The notes: generated by a model not told the origin, from the sequence alone. Shown: positions 1 through 6,814, numbered from the stretch's first letter. The stretch is DNA of 13,360 nucleotides from Roseiflexaceae bacterium UBA965 (GCA_002292925.1 DBCF01000228.1:9830-23189), one strand, 5' to 3'. Made by a program: numbers and translations.

Positions 1-1089
1 GCCAATACCGTTGCCGTGACCACCGGGGCAAACCACACGTGTGCATTGTTGGTGACCAACGACTTGAATTGTTGGGGGCGTAATACGATTGGTCAACTGG
101 GGAATTCGTTTAGTGGTGATTTGGCAGATAGCCCTGTGCCGTATTTTGTGGGTAATTTTATTGGGGTGACGGCATTTGCGGTGGGGGGTGACCAGAGCTG
201 TGCAATTGTTGCGGGGCAAATCTATTGTTGGGGCGATAATCAGTATGGCCAAATCGCTTCAGAGCCCGTCGGGATAGGTGAATTTCGTACCACGCCAACC
301 CCTATTGACGGTGTAACAACCGCTATCGATGTGGTGGTTGGAGCCCAGCATGTCTGTGCATTGCTCGAAAGCGGTTCAGTGACGTGTTGGGGGCGTAATA
401 ATCAACACCAGTTGGGCTATGACGGCTCCGAAATGAGCATGACCCCCCGAGAAGTCCCGGGCGTGCGTGATATCACAACGTTGGCTGCCGGTGATAATCA
501 CACCTGCGCCGTGCAAAAAAACCAACAGGTGATTTGTTGGGGCAGTAATCAAAACGGTCAGCTGGGTGTCGTCGGAACAGACATTGTCAATGCCCAGCAA
601 GTGACTGGTCTCAATGATGCCGTTGCTGTTACTGCCGGCAATGCCCATACCTGTGCGCTTTTAGCTAATCGCACGATGCAGTGTTGGGGAGATAATTCCC
701 ATGGGCAAATTGGGATTGCTCCTGACCCCGCGCTCACCACACCCCTGGGATTAACACAGGTGCCGATTGCATCGGTGACGACGATTGCTGCCGGTGGTAA
801 TCGTACCTGTGCCATCCTCGAAAACAGCGAACTATGGTGCTGGGGAACAAATCCTGCCAATCTACTGGGTGTCACTGCAAATCCCGATCGCAATACCCCG
901 GTGATGGTGCAACAATTGTGGGAAATGCGTGTGGCTTCATTACCGATTCAAATCCCGACTGCAGTGCCGACGTTACCGTCACTCGCACCGAGTGCCACAC
1001 TCCGCCCAACCCGCACCGTACAACCAACTGCTACGCTAATCAAAAAACACTTCCCCACTCCCGTATTTTGGCGAAGGACTAACCCATGA
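1..1089 (+). CDS. RCC1-repeat (beta-propeller) surface protein, 5' end outside the window
   Basis: The frame is open to the left edge, so the true start lies upstream and this is the C-terminal part of a longer protein. Six RCC1-type repeats are visible. Each has a 'H/R/S-x-C-A' strand followed by 'C-W-G-x-N-x-x-x-Q-L/I-G'. The Cys-Trp-Gly codons begin at 70, 226, 385, 535, 682 and 838, a period of about 49 to 53 residues. RCC1 propellers usually have seven blades, so at least one more repeat is expected upstream. Each repeat keeps two cysteines, which fits a disulfide-containing exported protein. After the last repeat comes a Pro/Thr-rich tail of about 40 residues, a style common in exported Chloroflexota proteins, with no membrane anchor. 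The stop overlaps the ATG of the next gene by 4 bp, so the two are probably co-transcribed. Bacterial RCC1 proteins are mostly of unknown role; binding or scaffolding is likely. The signal peptide cannot be checked here. Confidence 0.9.
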   Translation, partial: ANTVAVTTGANHTCALLVTNDLNCWGRNTIGQLGNSFSGDLADSPVPYFVGNFIGVTAFAVGGDQSCAIVAGQIYCWGDNQYGQIASEPVGIGEFRTTPTPIDGVTTAIDVVVGAQHVCALLESGSVTCWGRNNQHQLGYDGSEMSMTPREVPGVRDITTLAAGDNHTCAVQKNQQVICWGSNQNGQLGVVGTDIVNAQQVTGLNDAVAVTAGNAHTCALLANRTMQCWGDNSHGQIGIAPDPALTTPLGLTQVPIASVTTIAAGGNRTCAILENSELWCWGTNPANLLGVTANPDRNTPVMVQQLWEMRVASLPIQIPTAVPTLPSLAPSATLRPTRTVQPTATLIKKHFPTPVFWRRTNP

Positions 1090-2327
1090 CATCACCACGT
1101 ATGTTGTTTGTGTCGACGGCGTCGTCGTATCGCAATCACGCCTTTATTCGAGCTGCCCAAACACTCGACATGCAATGGTTGCTGTTGTGCGATAGCACAG
1201 TACCTGCCGATTATGCCAATAATTCTATGGTGTACAATCCACGCGCATATGCGACGATGATCGCCACAATCATTGACCTCCATCACCAGCAACCATTTGT
1301 GGCATGTATGGCACTTGATGATAGTGGCGCACATATCGCTCAGCAAATCGCTGTTGATCTCGCTTTGCCCCATAATTCTACGACGGCCACTGAGGCTGCC
1401 CGCAACAAACATGCCATGCGGTTAGCATTGCAAACAACGACAATTCCCCTGCCGTGGTTTCGGTGTTTTGTGAGTAGCGATGATATCGCCATGATTACTG
1501 CCACCGTGCCATACCCGTGTGTGATAAAGCCACTCGAACTGAATGGTAGCCGGGGAGTGATGCGTGCTGATACTCCGGCGCAATTAGTGATTGCTCATGC
1601 CCGATTGCTCCGCATGTTGGCGACGTTGTATCCCAATAGTCAAGAATACGAATTTTTGATTGAATCATTTATTCCAGGCAACGAAGTAGCTCTTGAGGCG
1701 ATGATGGACAACGGCGTCTTGATCCCGTTGGCATTGTTTGACAAACCAGATCCTCTTGATGGCCCCTTTTTCGAAGAAACAATCTACGTCACCCCTTCAC
1801 GGCTCCCAGAGTCAACCCAACAGGCAATTTATGCCATCACCCAAACAGCTGCGCTCGCAATTGGCTTGGTCAATGGCCCAGTACATGCCGAATTACGCAT
1901 CAATAGTACGGGGATTTATATCGTCGAAATTGCCGGCCGTTCAATCGGTGGCCTTTGTTCGCAGACATTGCGCTTTGGTAGCGATGAATCGCTCGAAATG
2001 TTGATTGTGCGTCAGGCCAGTGGCTTGCTGACTGCCACACCGACCCGGCGCCACGAAGCCGGTGGTGTAATGATGATTCCGATTCCCACCAGCGGGATCT
2101 TGCAACAAGTGCATGGTATCGAGACGGCATTGGCGGTACCGTTGATTGAATCAATCGAAATCACGAGCCCACTCTATCAGCCGATTATCACCTTGCCTGA
2201 AGGCGAGAGTTACCTCGGGTTTATTTTTGCGCGCGGTCAATCACCCGCTACCGTCGAACAAGCGTTGCGTGATGCCCATGCACTGTTGCGCATCCAAATT
2301 ATTCCAGACATTCAATTAATTAGCTGA
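1086..2327 (+). CDS. ATP-grasp domain protein, L-amino-acid ligase-like (carboxylate-amine ligase)
   Basis: A 413-residue cytosolic protein with an N-terminal pre-ATP-grasp domain (about 1-105), a central ATP-grasp fold (about 110-300) and a C-terminal domain like that of L-amino-acid ligases. The visible ATP site includes K148 in 'VIKP', the Gly-rich loop N153-G154-S155-R156-G157, and the 'E193-S-F-I-P-G-N-E200' segment. Metal-binding acids are E269 in 'HAELRIN' and E281 in 'VEIAGRSIGG'. The usual Asn of E-x-N is Ala here, as in other L-amino-acid ligases. The family joins a carboxylate to an amine through an acyl phosphate, often making dipeptides or amino-acid conjugates; the substrates cannot be read from sequence. 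The start is well supported: AAGGA at 1074-1078 lies 7 nt before the ATG, and the ATG overlaps the RCC1 stop (ATGA). A strong hairpin follows. Three + strand enzymes resume beyond an inverted YggX gene and may belong to the same pathway. Confidence 0.9.
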   Translation: MTSPRMLFVSTASSYRNHAFIRAAQTLDMQWLLLCDSTVPADYANNSMVYNPRAYATMIATIIDLHHQQPFVACMALDDSGAHIAQQIAVDLALPHNSTTATEAARNKHAMRLALQTTTIPLPWFRCFVSSDDIAMITATVPYPCVIKPLELNGSRGVMRADTPAQLVIAHARLLRMLATLYPNSQEYEFLIESFIPGNEVALEAMMDNGVLIPLALFDKPDPLDGPFFEETIYVTPSRLPESTQQAIYAITQTAALAIGLVNGPVHAELRINSTGIYIVEIAGRSIGGLCSQTLRFGSDESLEMLIVRQASGLLTATPTRRHEAGGVMMIPIPTSGILQQVHGIETALAVPLIESIEITSPLYQPIITLPEGESYLGFIFARGQSPATVEQALRDAHALLRIQIIPDIQLIS

Positions 2328-2352
2328 ACAGCGTCTGTATTTGTGGGACCAA

Positions 2353-2393
2353 AAACGGAGTGTTGTGCATTTCAATTGCACAACACTCCGTTT
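2353..2393. terminator. Perfect 17-bp hairpin between convergent genes, likely bidirectional terminator
   Basis: The arms at 2353-2369 and 2377-2393 are exact reverse complements around a 7-nt loop. The hairpin lies 25 bp after the ATP-grasp stop and 11 bp after the stop of the converging YggX-like gene. Read on the minus strand, the stem runs into a five-T tract, which fits intrinsic termination of the YggX transcript. On the + strand only TTT follows. The long stem would still block read-through between the two genes. Confidence 0.8.
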
Positions 2394-2404
2394 GCATCAG
2401 GTGG

Positions 2405-2947
2405 TTATTTGCGTGGGCCACCTTTACTTGGGGCGGCTTGTTGTGGTGGTGCCCAGCCGTCTGGGCGTTGGGCGCCTTCGCCAAAAAAGAACTCTTCCAT
2501 TGACTGTAACAACACTTTTTGTGATTGCGGATCAACCAAACTCATTCCGTAATGATTGATGAGAATCCGCTCTTGCTCCGGCCACAATCCCCACGCCCGT
2601 TGTGATACTTCTGCAAATATCCGTTGCCCAAGTGCGCCGGGAAAGGGGGGGGTGCTCAAACCAGGTAATTCGCGCCCAAATTTGCGACACAACACCATCC
2701 GTTCACCTGGTGGCGGCCCAAAAAAGAACTCTTGCACCGCAGTTGCCCGTTGGCGCATAAATGTGGGATCGTTGGGGTCAAATTCAAAATGTTTGATGAG
2801 GAGTTTTTCGATTGATCCCCAGGCCTGCCACGCTGGTTGCGAGATTGATGCCTGGATGCGTGCACCTAAGGCACCTGGCAGGGGTGGTTGGAGTAATGCC
2901 GGCAATTCTTTGTCAAAATAGGCACAGCGTATGGTTGGTTCACTCAT
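2405..2947 (-). CDS. Tandem two-domain YggX-like Fe(II)-trafficking/oxidative damage protection protein
   Basis: A 180-residue protein made of two YggX domains, at about 5-77 and 84-156, joined by a six-residue Pro/Gly-rich linker and followed by a Pro/Gly-rich tail. The halves align over 73 residues without a gap, with about 32 identities counted by hand. Both keep the family hallmarks: an early Cys (C8 and C87) followed by 'ELPxL', then 'PPxPGALGxRI', 'SQxAW' and 'EFFFG'. Classical YggX is a single domain of about 90 residues that protects Fe-S enzymes from oxidative damage and may handle Fe(II), with its N-terminal Cys important. Two adjacent ATGs (2950 and 2947) follow AGGAG. I chose the second because its 7-nt spacing is better; starting at 2950 adds one Met. 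The frame extends upstream to 3157, but that part overlaps the divergent gene and lacks family similarity. A run of eight C residues (coding strand, 2645-2652) encodes part of the second 'TPPFPG' and leaves the frame intact. The gene lies inverted inside a + strand series. Confidence 0.88.
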   Translation of the reverse strand: MSEPTIRCAYFDKELPALLQPPLPGALGARIQASISQPAWQAWGSIEKLLIKHFEFDPNDPTFMRQRATAVQEFFFGPPPGERMVLCRKFGRELPGLSTPPFPGALGQRIFAEVSQRAWGLWPEQERILINHYGMSLVDPQSQKVLLQSMEEFFFGEGAQRPDGWAPPQQAAPSKGGPRK

Positions 2948-3002
2948 CATGATGCTCCTTGGTTGATTTCTGTTGGTCGCCCCAACGCAAACACATTGGT
3001 GT

Positions 3003-3011
3003 ATCATAGCA
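3003..3011 (-). promoter_or_regulatory. Possible extended -10 promoter element for the YggX-like gene
   Basis: On the minus strand the segment reads TGC-TATGAT, a TG-n extended -10 motif, about 55 bp upstream of the YggX-like start and inside the divergent intergenic gap. No convincing -35 is seen at normal spacing, which extended -10 promoters tolerate. The start of the divergent formyltransferase gene is close by, so the two promoters may overlap. Confidence 0.3.
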
Positions 3012-3037
3012 CGGTACGCCAATAAGGAATAACCATC

Positions 3038-3853
3038 ATGCGTTGTTTGGCAATGGAATGTCTCTTTAGTTATCAGTTTTTTCAACAGGTGTGGCGCCAT
3101 GCACCTGCGCAACTGCTGATTTTGCCGGCACCGGCTGGGCGTACGAGCTGGCTGCAATCCCCCCGTAAGTCACAGATGATTATGGCGACAAGTGTGGCCG
3201 AATTAGCATCATCGTACGGTATCCCCGTGTTTTACATGGCACGCTGGTCTGATCTAATACCGCAGCTGGTTGCCGGTGAGCCGCTACTCACCGCCTGCTT
3301 CCCGCGACGGGTGCCCACAACGGTATTGGTACATGCGCCAATCTACAATATTCACCCTTCGTTATTGCCCAATTTACGTGGCCCTGATCCCTTATTTTAT
3401 GTGGCACGTGGTGATGCGCCCGCCGGGGTTACCATCCATCATATGGATGCCCAATTCGATACTGGTCCAATCATTACCCAACAATTAATTGACATAACAA
3501 ATTGTGCAAGTGAAGCCGATTTGATTCGCTTCCACGCCCAAGTGGCTGCCACAAACTGGTTGGCATTGACTACTCCATTGCCAACAGGTACTCCCCAGCC
3601 ACAGCCCGGCACCAACGCACCGCTACCGCAAGCGACAGACTACGTGCTTGATGCATCGTGGTCGCGTCAGCGTACCCAACGATTTATGCAATTAACCAAT
3701 TTACGCCGGCATCCGTACTGGGTCCCTGTGCTTCACCAATGGGTGAGTGGGTTGCATCCCTTTGGTACCGTTGAAATCCCGTGTGCGGATGGGTATTTGC
3801 GTGCTGATGTGGTAGCTGCACCGTCAGGTGTCGCGTTGCCGCATATGCAATGA
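3038..3853 (+). CDS. Formyltransferase of the methionyl-tRNA formyltransferase (Fmt) superfamily, stand-alone
   Basis: This 271-residue cytosolic enzyme has the formyltransferase fold, which moves a formyl group from 10-formyltetrahydrofolate to an amine. The catalytic triad is present: N104 and H106 in 'YNIHPSLLP' and D141 in 'FDTGPI', closely matching the positions in E. coli Fmt (N106, H108, D144). The 'GVTIHHMD' strand between them is also typical. The N-terminus 'MRCLAMECLFSYQF' replaces the usual first strand, and the C-terminal part differs from the tRNA-binding domain of Fmt (about 315 residues in total). I therefore read it as a small-molecule or sugar/amino-acid N-formyltransferase rather than the housekeeping enzyme. 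AAGGA lies 9 nt before the ATG at 3038; an in-frame ATG at 3053 is less likely. It heads a + strand run: the dehydrogenase starts 14 bp after its stop. The natural substrate is unknown. Confidence 0.85.
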   Translation: MRCLAMECLFSYQFFQQVWRHAPAQLLILPAPAGRTSWLQSPRKSQMIMATSVAELASSYGIPVFYMARWSDLIPQLVAGEPLLTACFPRRVPTTVLVHAPIYNIHPSLLPNLRGPDPLFYVARGDAPAGVTIHHMDAQFDTGPIITQQLIDITNCASEADLIRFHAQVAATNWLALTTPLPTGTPQPQPGTNAPLPQATDYVLDASWSRQRTQRFMQLTNLRRHPYWVPVLHQWVSGLHPFGTVEIPCADGYLRADVVAAPSGVALPHMQ

Positions 3854-3867
3854 ATGAGAGCTGATTG

Positions 3868-4608
3868 ATGACGACCGTCACGATTGTAACCGGAGCAGCG
3901 AGTGGTATCGGCGCGGCATGTGCCCAATTGTTGTGTGCGACAGGGGTGACGGTACTTGGTGTCGACCGGGCTGCAATTGCCTGGCAAGCGCCTACATTGC
4001 ATACCCTCTGTATCGATGTGTGTGATCCGACTGCGCCTACTCAAATCTGTGATACCGCACACCAAATTGCCCCGCAGATTGGTGGGTTTGTCAATGCCGC
4101 GGGTATTATGCGGGTAGCGCATCCATTTGCAGTTGATGACGCACACTGGGATGGTGTGATGGGGGTCAATGCCAAAGCGACGTGGTTTCTCACCAGTGCC
4201 GTGCTCCAAGCCATGGTGCCATGGCAGGCCGGCAGTGTGGTGTTGTTGGCGTCGACTGCCGGCAAAACTGCCACGACGGTCATGCACCCCATTTACAATG
4301 TCAGTAAAGCGGCGGTGATTGCTATGACCAAAACCTTGGCACACACCGTAGCATCGTCGGGCATCCGTGTCAATTGTGTCTGTCCGGGGGTGATTGATAC
4401 TCCCATGCAATCTGCTGTTACGGCGGCATTGATTGACGACACCCAAGATGCCGCCTTGATTTGGCAACAACGCCTCGCCCGCGTCCCCGTGGGACGCAGT
4501 GGCGCCGTCTCCGAAGTCGCTGCTGTGGTACAGTTTTTGTTGAGCGAACAGGCAAGTTTTGTGCATGGTCAGGCCATCAATGTCTGTGGTGGCATGGTCA
4601 TGCAATAG
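3868..4608 (+). CDS. Short-chain dehydrogenase/reductase (SDR), NAD(H)-type
   Basis: A 246-residue classical SDR, the usual length of about 250. The cofactor motif T8-G-A-A-S-G-I-G15 and the 'N76-A-A-G79' motif are present. The catalytic set is N101, S129 (in 'LLAST'), Y143 and K147 (YxxxK). D33 at the end of the second strand predicts NAD(H) over NADP(H). The C-terminal 'VNVCPGVIDTPM'-type segment (about 168-180) and 'INVCGGMVM' end are also typical. It should oxidise or reduce an alcohol/ketone on an unknown substrate. The ATG at 3868 is preferred over the TTG one codon earlier: it is preceded by GAGAG at 7 nt and gives the expected 'MTTVTIVTGA' start. It sits 14 bp after the formyltransferase and 8 bp before the PLP enzyme, in the middle of an apparent four-gene operon. 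Confidence 0.92.
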   Translation: MTTVTIVTGAASGIGAACAQLLCATGVTVLGVDRAAIAWQAPTLHTLCIDVCDPTAPTQICDTAHQIAPQIGGFVNAAGIMRVAHPFAVDDAHWDGVMGVNAKATWFLTSAVLQAMVPWQAGSVVLLASTAGKTATTVMHPIYNVSKAAVIAMTKTLAHTVASSGIRVNCVCPGVIDTPMQSAVTAALIDDTQDAALIWQQRLARVPVGRSGAVSEVAAVVQFLLSEQASFVHGQAINVCGGMVMQ

Positions 4609-4616
4609 GAGCAATC

Positions 4617-5711
4617 ATGGATATAACGACACTTTCTACGCCGGCATTGGTAATCACCGAGTCCCGTCTTCGTGCCAATATCACGCGCTGGCAAGCGCTG
4701 GCAAATCACTATGGGGTGACATTGCGCCCTCACATCAAAACTCACAAAAGCCTCGAAATTGCCCGCATGCAAATTGCAGCCGGTGCCGGTGGGATAACCT
4801 CGGCCAAATTGAGTGAAGCCGAAGTCTTTATCGACGCCGGATTCACCGACTGTTTTGTGGCCTACCCCATTATTGGTGCCGATAAATGTGCCCATGCGGC
4901 CCAACTGGCCCTACGTTGTCGCTTAATTGTGGGGGTGGATTCACTGGTGGGGATAGCACAATTGTCTGCTGCCATGCAGTCAGTAGACGCCACAGTCGGT
5001 GTGCGGGTCGAAATCGATACGGGCTTGCATCGCTGTGGCGTTGCACCTCACGCCGCCGCTGAATTGTGCCGCGCTGTTCTCGCCGCCCCTGGTCTGATAC
5101 TTGATGGGATCTTTACCTATCGTGGCGCCTGGTTTGCTGGCTCCAATGGACGCGCTGGTGATGAATTGGGCATCGAAGAGTCACAAATGATGGTGGCAGT
5201 GGCCAATGATTTGCGTGCGCTGGGGATTGCCATCAATGCCATCAGCGTCGGCTCAACCCCCACTGGTGCCGGGGCGGTGCAAGTACCTGGCATCACCGAG
5301 GTCCGCCCCGGGACCTATGTGTTTGGTGACGACATGCAATTGCGCAATGGCGCCTGTACCGTCGACCAAGTAGGGCTCGCGATTTGGTGTACGGTGATTA
5401 GCCGTCCAGACGCCCAGACAGCAACGATTGACGCTGGCTCCAAAACGTTTTCGGGTGATGTGGTACCAGACCGTCTGGGCTTACTCGGTTATGCCACTGC
5501 CGTCGATTATGCGGCGACGTTGGTACGTATGTCCGAAGAACATGGGGTGTTGCAGTTGGCAGACGGGGTCGATTTGCCGATTGGTACGCGCATCGCCATG
5601 CGCCCCATTCACGTCTGTACAACCGTGAACCTGTCTGACACGATGTATCTCCAAGGTGCGGATGGTGACTGTACTCCGATTCAGGTGGTGGCGCGGGGCA
5701 AGCGGAGCTGA
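4617..5711 (+). CDS. PLP-dependent fold-type III enzyme, D-threonine aldolase/D-serine dehydratase-like
   Basis: This 364-residue protein belongs to the alanine-racemase-fold family that includes DSD1-type D-serine dehydratase and D-threonine aldolase. The Schiff-base lysine is expected to be K41 in 'RPHIKTHK' of the N-terminal TIM barrel. The C-terminal beta domain has H342 and C344 in 'IHVCTTVN', the pair that binds zinc or another divalent metal in eukaryotic-type D-serine dehydratase. The phosphate-site region 'SVGSTPTG' (about 220-227) is also visible. The family cleaves or dehydrates D-beta-hydroxy amino acids; which reaction this member performs cannot be decided. Start choice: the frame is open to 4461, but the ATG at 4617 has AGGAG 6 nt upstream, follows the SDR stop by 8 bp, and gives the canonical 'STPALVI' N-terminus. 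The next gene starts 6 bp after its stop. A D-amino acid enzyme next to an amino-acid ligase suggests handling of a non-standard amino acid. Confidence 0.9.
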   Translation: MDITTLSTPALVITESRLRANITRWQALANHYGVTLRPHIKTHKSLEIARMQIAAGAGGITSAKLSEAEVFIDAGFTDCFVAYPIIGADKCAHAAQLALRCRLIVGVDSLVGIAQLSAAMQSVDATVGVRVEIDTGLHRCGVAPHAAAELCRAVLAAPGLILDGIFTYRGAWFAGSNGRAGDELGIEESQMMVAVANDLRALGIAINAISVGSTPTGAGAVQVPGITEVRPGTYVFGDDMQLRNGACTVDQVGLAIWCTVISRPDAQTATIDAGSKTFSGDVVPDRLGLLGYATAVDYAATLVRMSEEHGVLQLADGVDLPIGTRIAMRPIHVCTTVNLSDTMYLQGADGDCTPIQVVARGKRS

Positions 5712-5717
5712 TTTTTT

Positions 5718-6713
5718 ATGGATGAAAACTATAGGGCAGCACCAGCGGTGAATAGCTGGCTGACGGCATTGTGGCAAGCTGCCCAATCCATCCAGCCACA
5801 GATTGCTTGGCAAGGGGTCTATGCCGCTAGCGGCATGCCGTTTGTCTATGTGGCAGCCGAAACGTGGTTTGACCCTGCCACCATACTTTGTCATCCACGT
5901 ATGTCAATTGCCCCTGTACCGGCACTCATGGCATTGCAGCAATTGGATGTCGCGCAATGGTCCGCCTTGGGTATTGCTGTCACGCAATACTGGTTTGCGA
6001 CGCCGCAAGAACTCGCGCAATTCCTTGTCAATCCTCCCGGTGGTGCGGTGGTGGTTTGGGGTGTTAATGGTCCCGAATATGGTGTGCTGATAGCACATAC
6101 CGATACATCATTAACTATCCAACGCGGCGATGGCAGCGTGCAGATCCTGCTATACTCAGCGCTTTTTAGTCGGAGCGGTATTGACATTGCGGTACTCGCC
6201 ACGACGTCCGTGGTTCCGTTGCCTGCGTATGCGCCACTAGCGCATGCCTGTGCCTGCCTTGATTGCCAAACGATTGTGCGTTTTGATACACCCAAACATC
6301 CGCTCCGTGAAGACCAAGCGTGGCATTTTGGCCGTGGTGCATTTGAAATCATGGCACTCGCAGCCGATCATGCCGCTCCGCTGGCACTGGTGTCGACGCA
6401 TGTAGCTGTAATCAGTGTTGATCTATTGCAACGCTGTGGCGTTGCACACCAATTGGTGGCGCAATGGGCAGATTGTCATCCACGTACTGTTGGCCAGAAA
6501 TTATTGCATCAGGCCGCGGATGCATTTGTCGATGCGCAGTTTTTTCTCAATATTGTCACTACGCAATTCCCACTCACGACGTCGCAACGTGCCCTGAGTC
6601 ATGCTGAAGGTGATTTGATTGCCGCAGCCTGTCGTGATGTGCGTGTCGTGTTGGATGATGCAGCGCAGTTGATGCGGCGTGCGTTAGCGCTATGGCAAAC
6701 CCACACCGACTGA
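5718..6713 (+). CDS. Uncharacterised protein, last gene of the biosynthetic-looking operon
   Basis: I do not recognise this 331-residue protein. No signal peptide or membrane segment is evident, so it is probably cytosolic. Residues about 95-150 ('PPGGAVVVWG', 'GPEYGVLIAH', then a short beta-rich stretch) faintly recall C39-like papain-fold domains, but no catalytic Cys-His pair is evident. A cluster H176-x-C178-x-C180-x2-C183 could bind a metal. The C-terminal third (about 230-331) looks alpha-helical with repeated Ala/Leu heptad-like spacing and ends in 'MRRALALWQ'. GGAG lies 10 nt before the ATG at 5718, just inside the end of the previous gene. The 6-bp gap to the PLP enzyme implies co-transcription and a related role, such as an accessory, carrier-handling or condensing factor, but this is a guess. 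The stop lies within a hairpin that probably ends the operon. Confidence 0.8.
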   Translation: MDENYRAAPAVNSWLTALWQAAQSIQPQIAWQGVYAASGMPFVYVAAETWFDPATILCHPRMSIAPVPALMALQQLDVAQWSALGIAVTQYWFATPQELAQFLVNPPGGAVVVWGVNGPEYGVLIAHTDTSLTIQRGDGSVQILLYSALFSRSGIDIAVLATTSVVPLPAYAPLAHACACLDCQTIVRFDTPKHPLREDQAWHFGRGAFEIMALAADHAAPLALVSTHVAVISVDLLQRCGVAHQLVAQWADCHPRTVGQKLLHQAADAFVDAQFFLNIVTTQFPLTTSQRALSHAEGDLIAAACRDVRVVLDDAAQLMRRALALWQTHTD

Positions 6714-6727
6714 TGTCTGTGTGGGTT
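6698..6727. terminator. Hairpin overlapping the operon end and following the tRNA
   Basis: The nine-base arms at 6698-6706 and 6719-6727 are exact complements around a 12-nt loop. The stop codon of the unknown gene is in the loop, and the tRNA CCA end on the other strand lies 3 bp away. No T tract follows on either strand, so termination efficiency is uncertain. It could serve both converging transcripts. Confidence 0.4.
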
Positions 6728-6730
6728 GAG

Positions 6731-6805
6731 TGGTGGGCCGAACGGGATTCGAACCTGTAACCAAGTCGTTATGAGCGACGTGCTCTGCCATTGAGCTATC
6801 GGCCC
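6731..6805 (-). tRNA. tRNA with CAT anticodon, tRNA-Ile2 (lysidine) favoured over elongator tRNA-Met
   Basis: On the minus strand a full cloverleaf folds. It has a 7-bp acceptor stem (GGGCCGA with TCGGCCC), a 4-bp D stem (GCTC/GAGC), an anticodon loop CTCATAA, a short variable loop and a T arm with TTCGAAT. The discriminator A and an encoded CCA (6731-6733) complete it. The body is 6734-6805. The anticodon CAT allows elongator Met, initiator or Ile2. The first pair is a proper G-C, so it is not an initiator. Pairs C4-G69 and C5-G68 match the elements known to be read by TilS on tRNA-Ile2. The T arm, however, closely resembles that of E. coli elongator tRNA-Met. Position 27-43 (C-U) is unpaired. 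Confidence 0.92.
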
Positions 6806-6814
6806 GTGTATATA

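Noticed and set aside
2951..3157. Upstream N-terminal extension of the YggX-like frame (to 3157)
   Set aside because: It overlaps the well-supported divergent formyltransferase gene, has no YggX similarity, and a good ribosome-binding site precedes the ATGs at 2950/2947.
3733..4614. Minus-strand open frame of 293 codons opposite the dehydrogenase
   Set aside because: It lies antisense to the SDR, whose motifs are complete. The translation is Arg/His/Gly-rich without recognisable domains, as expected from a shadow frame.
4461..4616. Extended N-terminus for the PLP enzyme
   Set aside because: It would overlap the SDR by about 150 bp and gives an Arg/Trp-rich peptide. The ATG at 4617 has a clear ribosome-binding site and a canonical family start.
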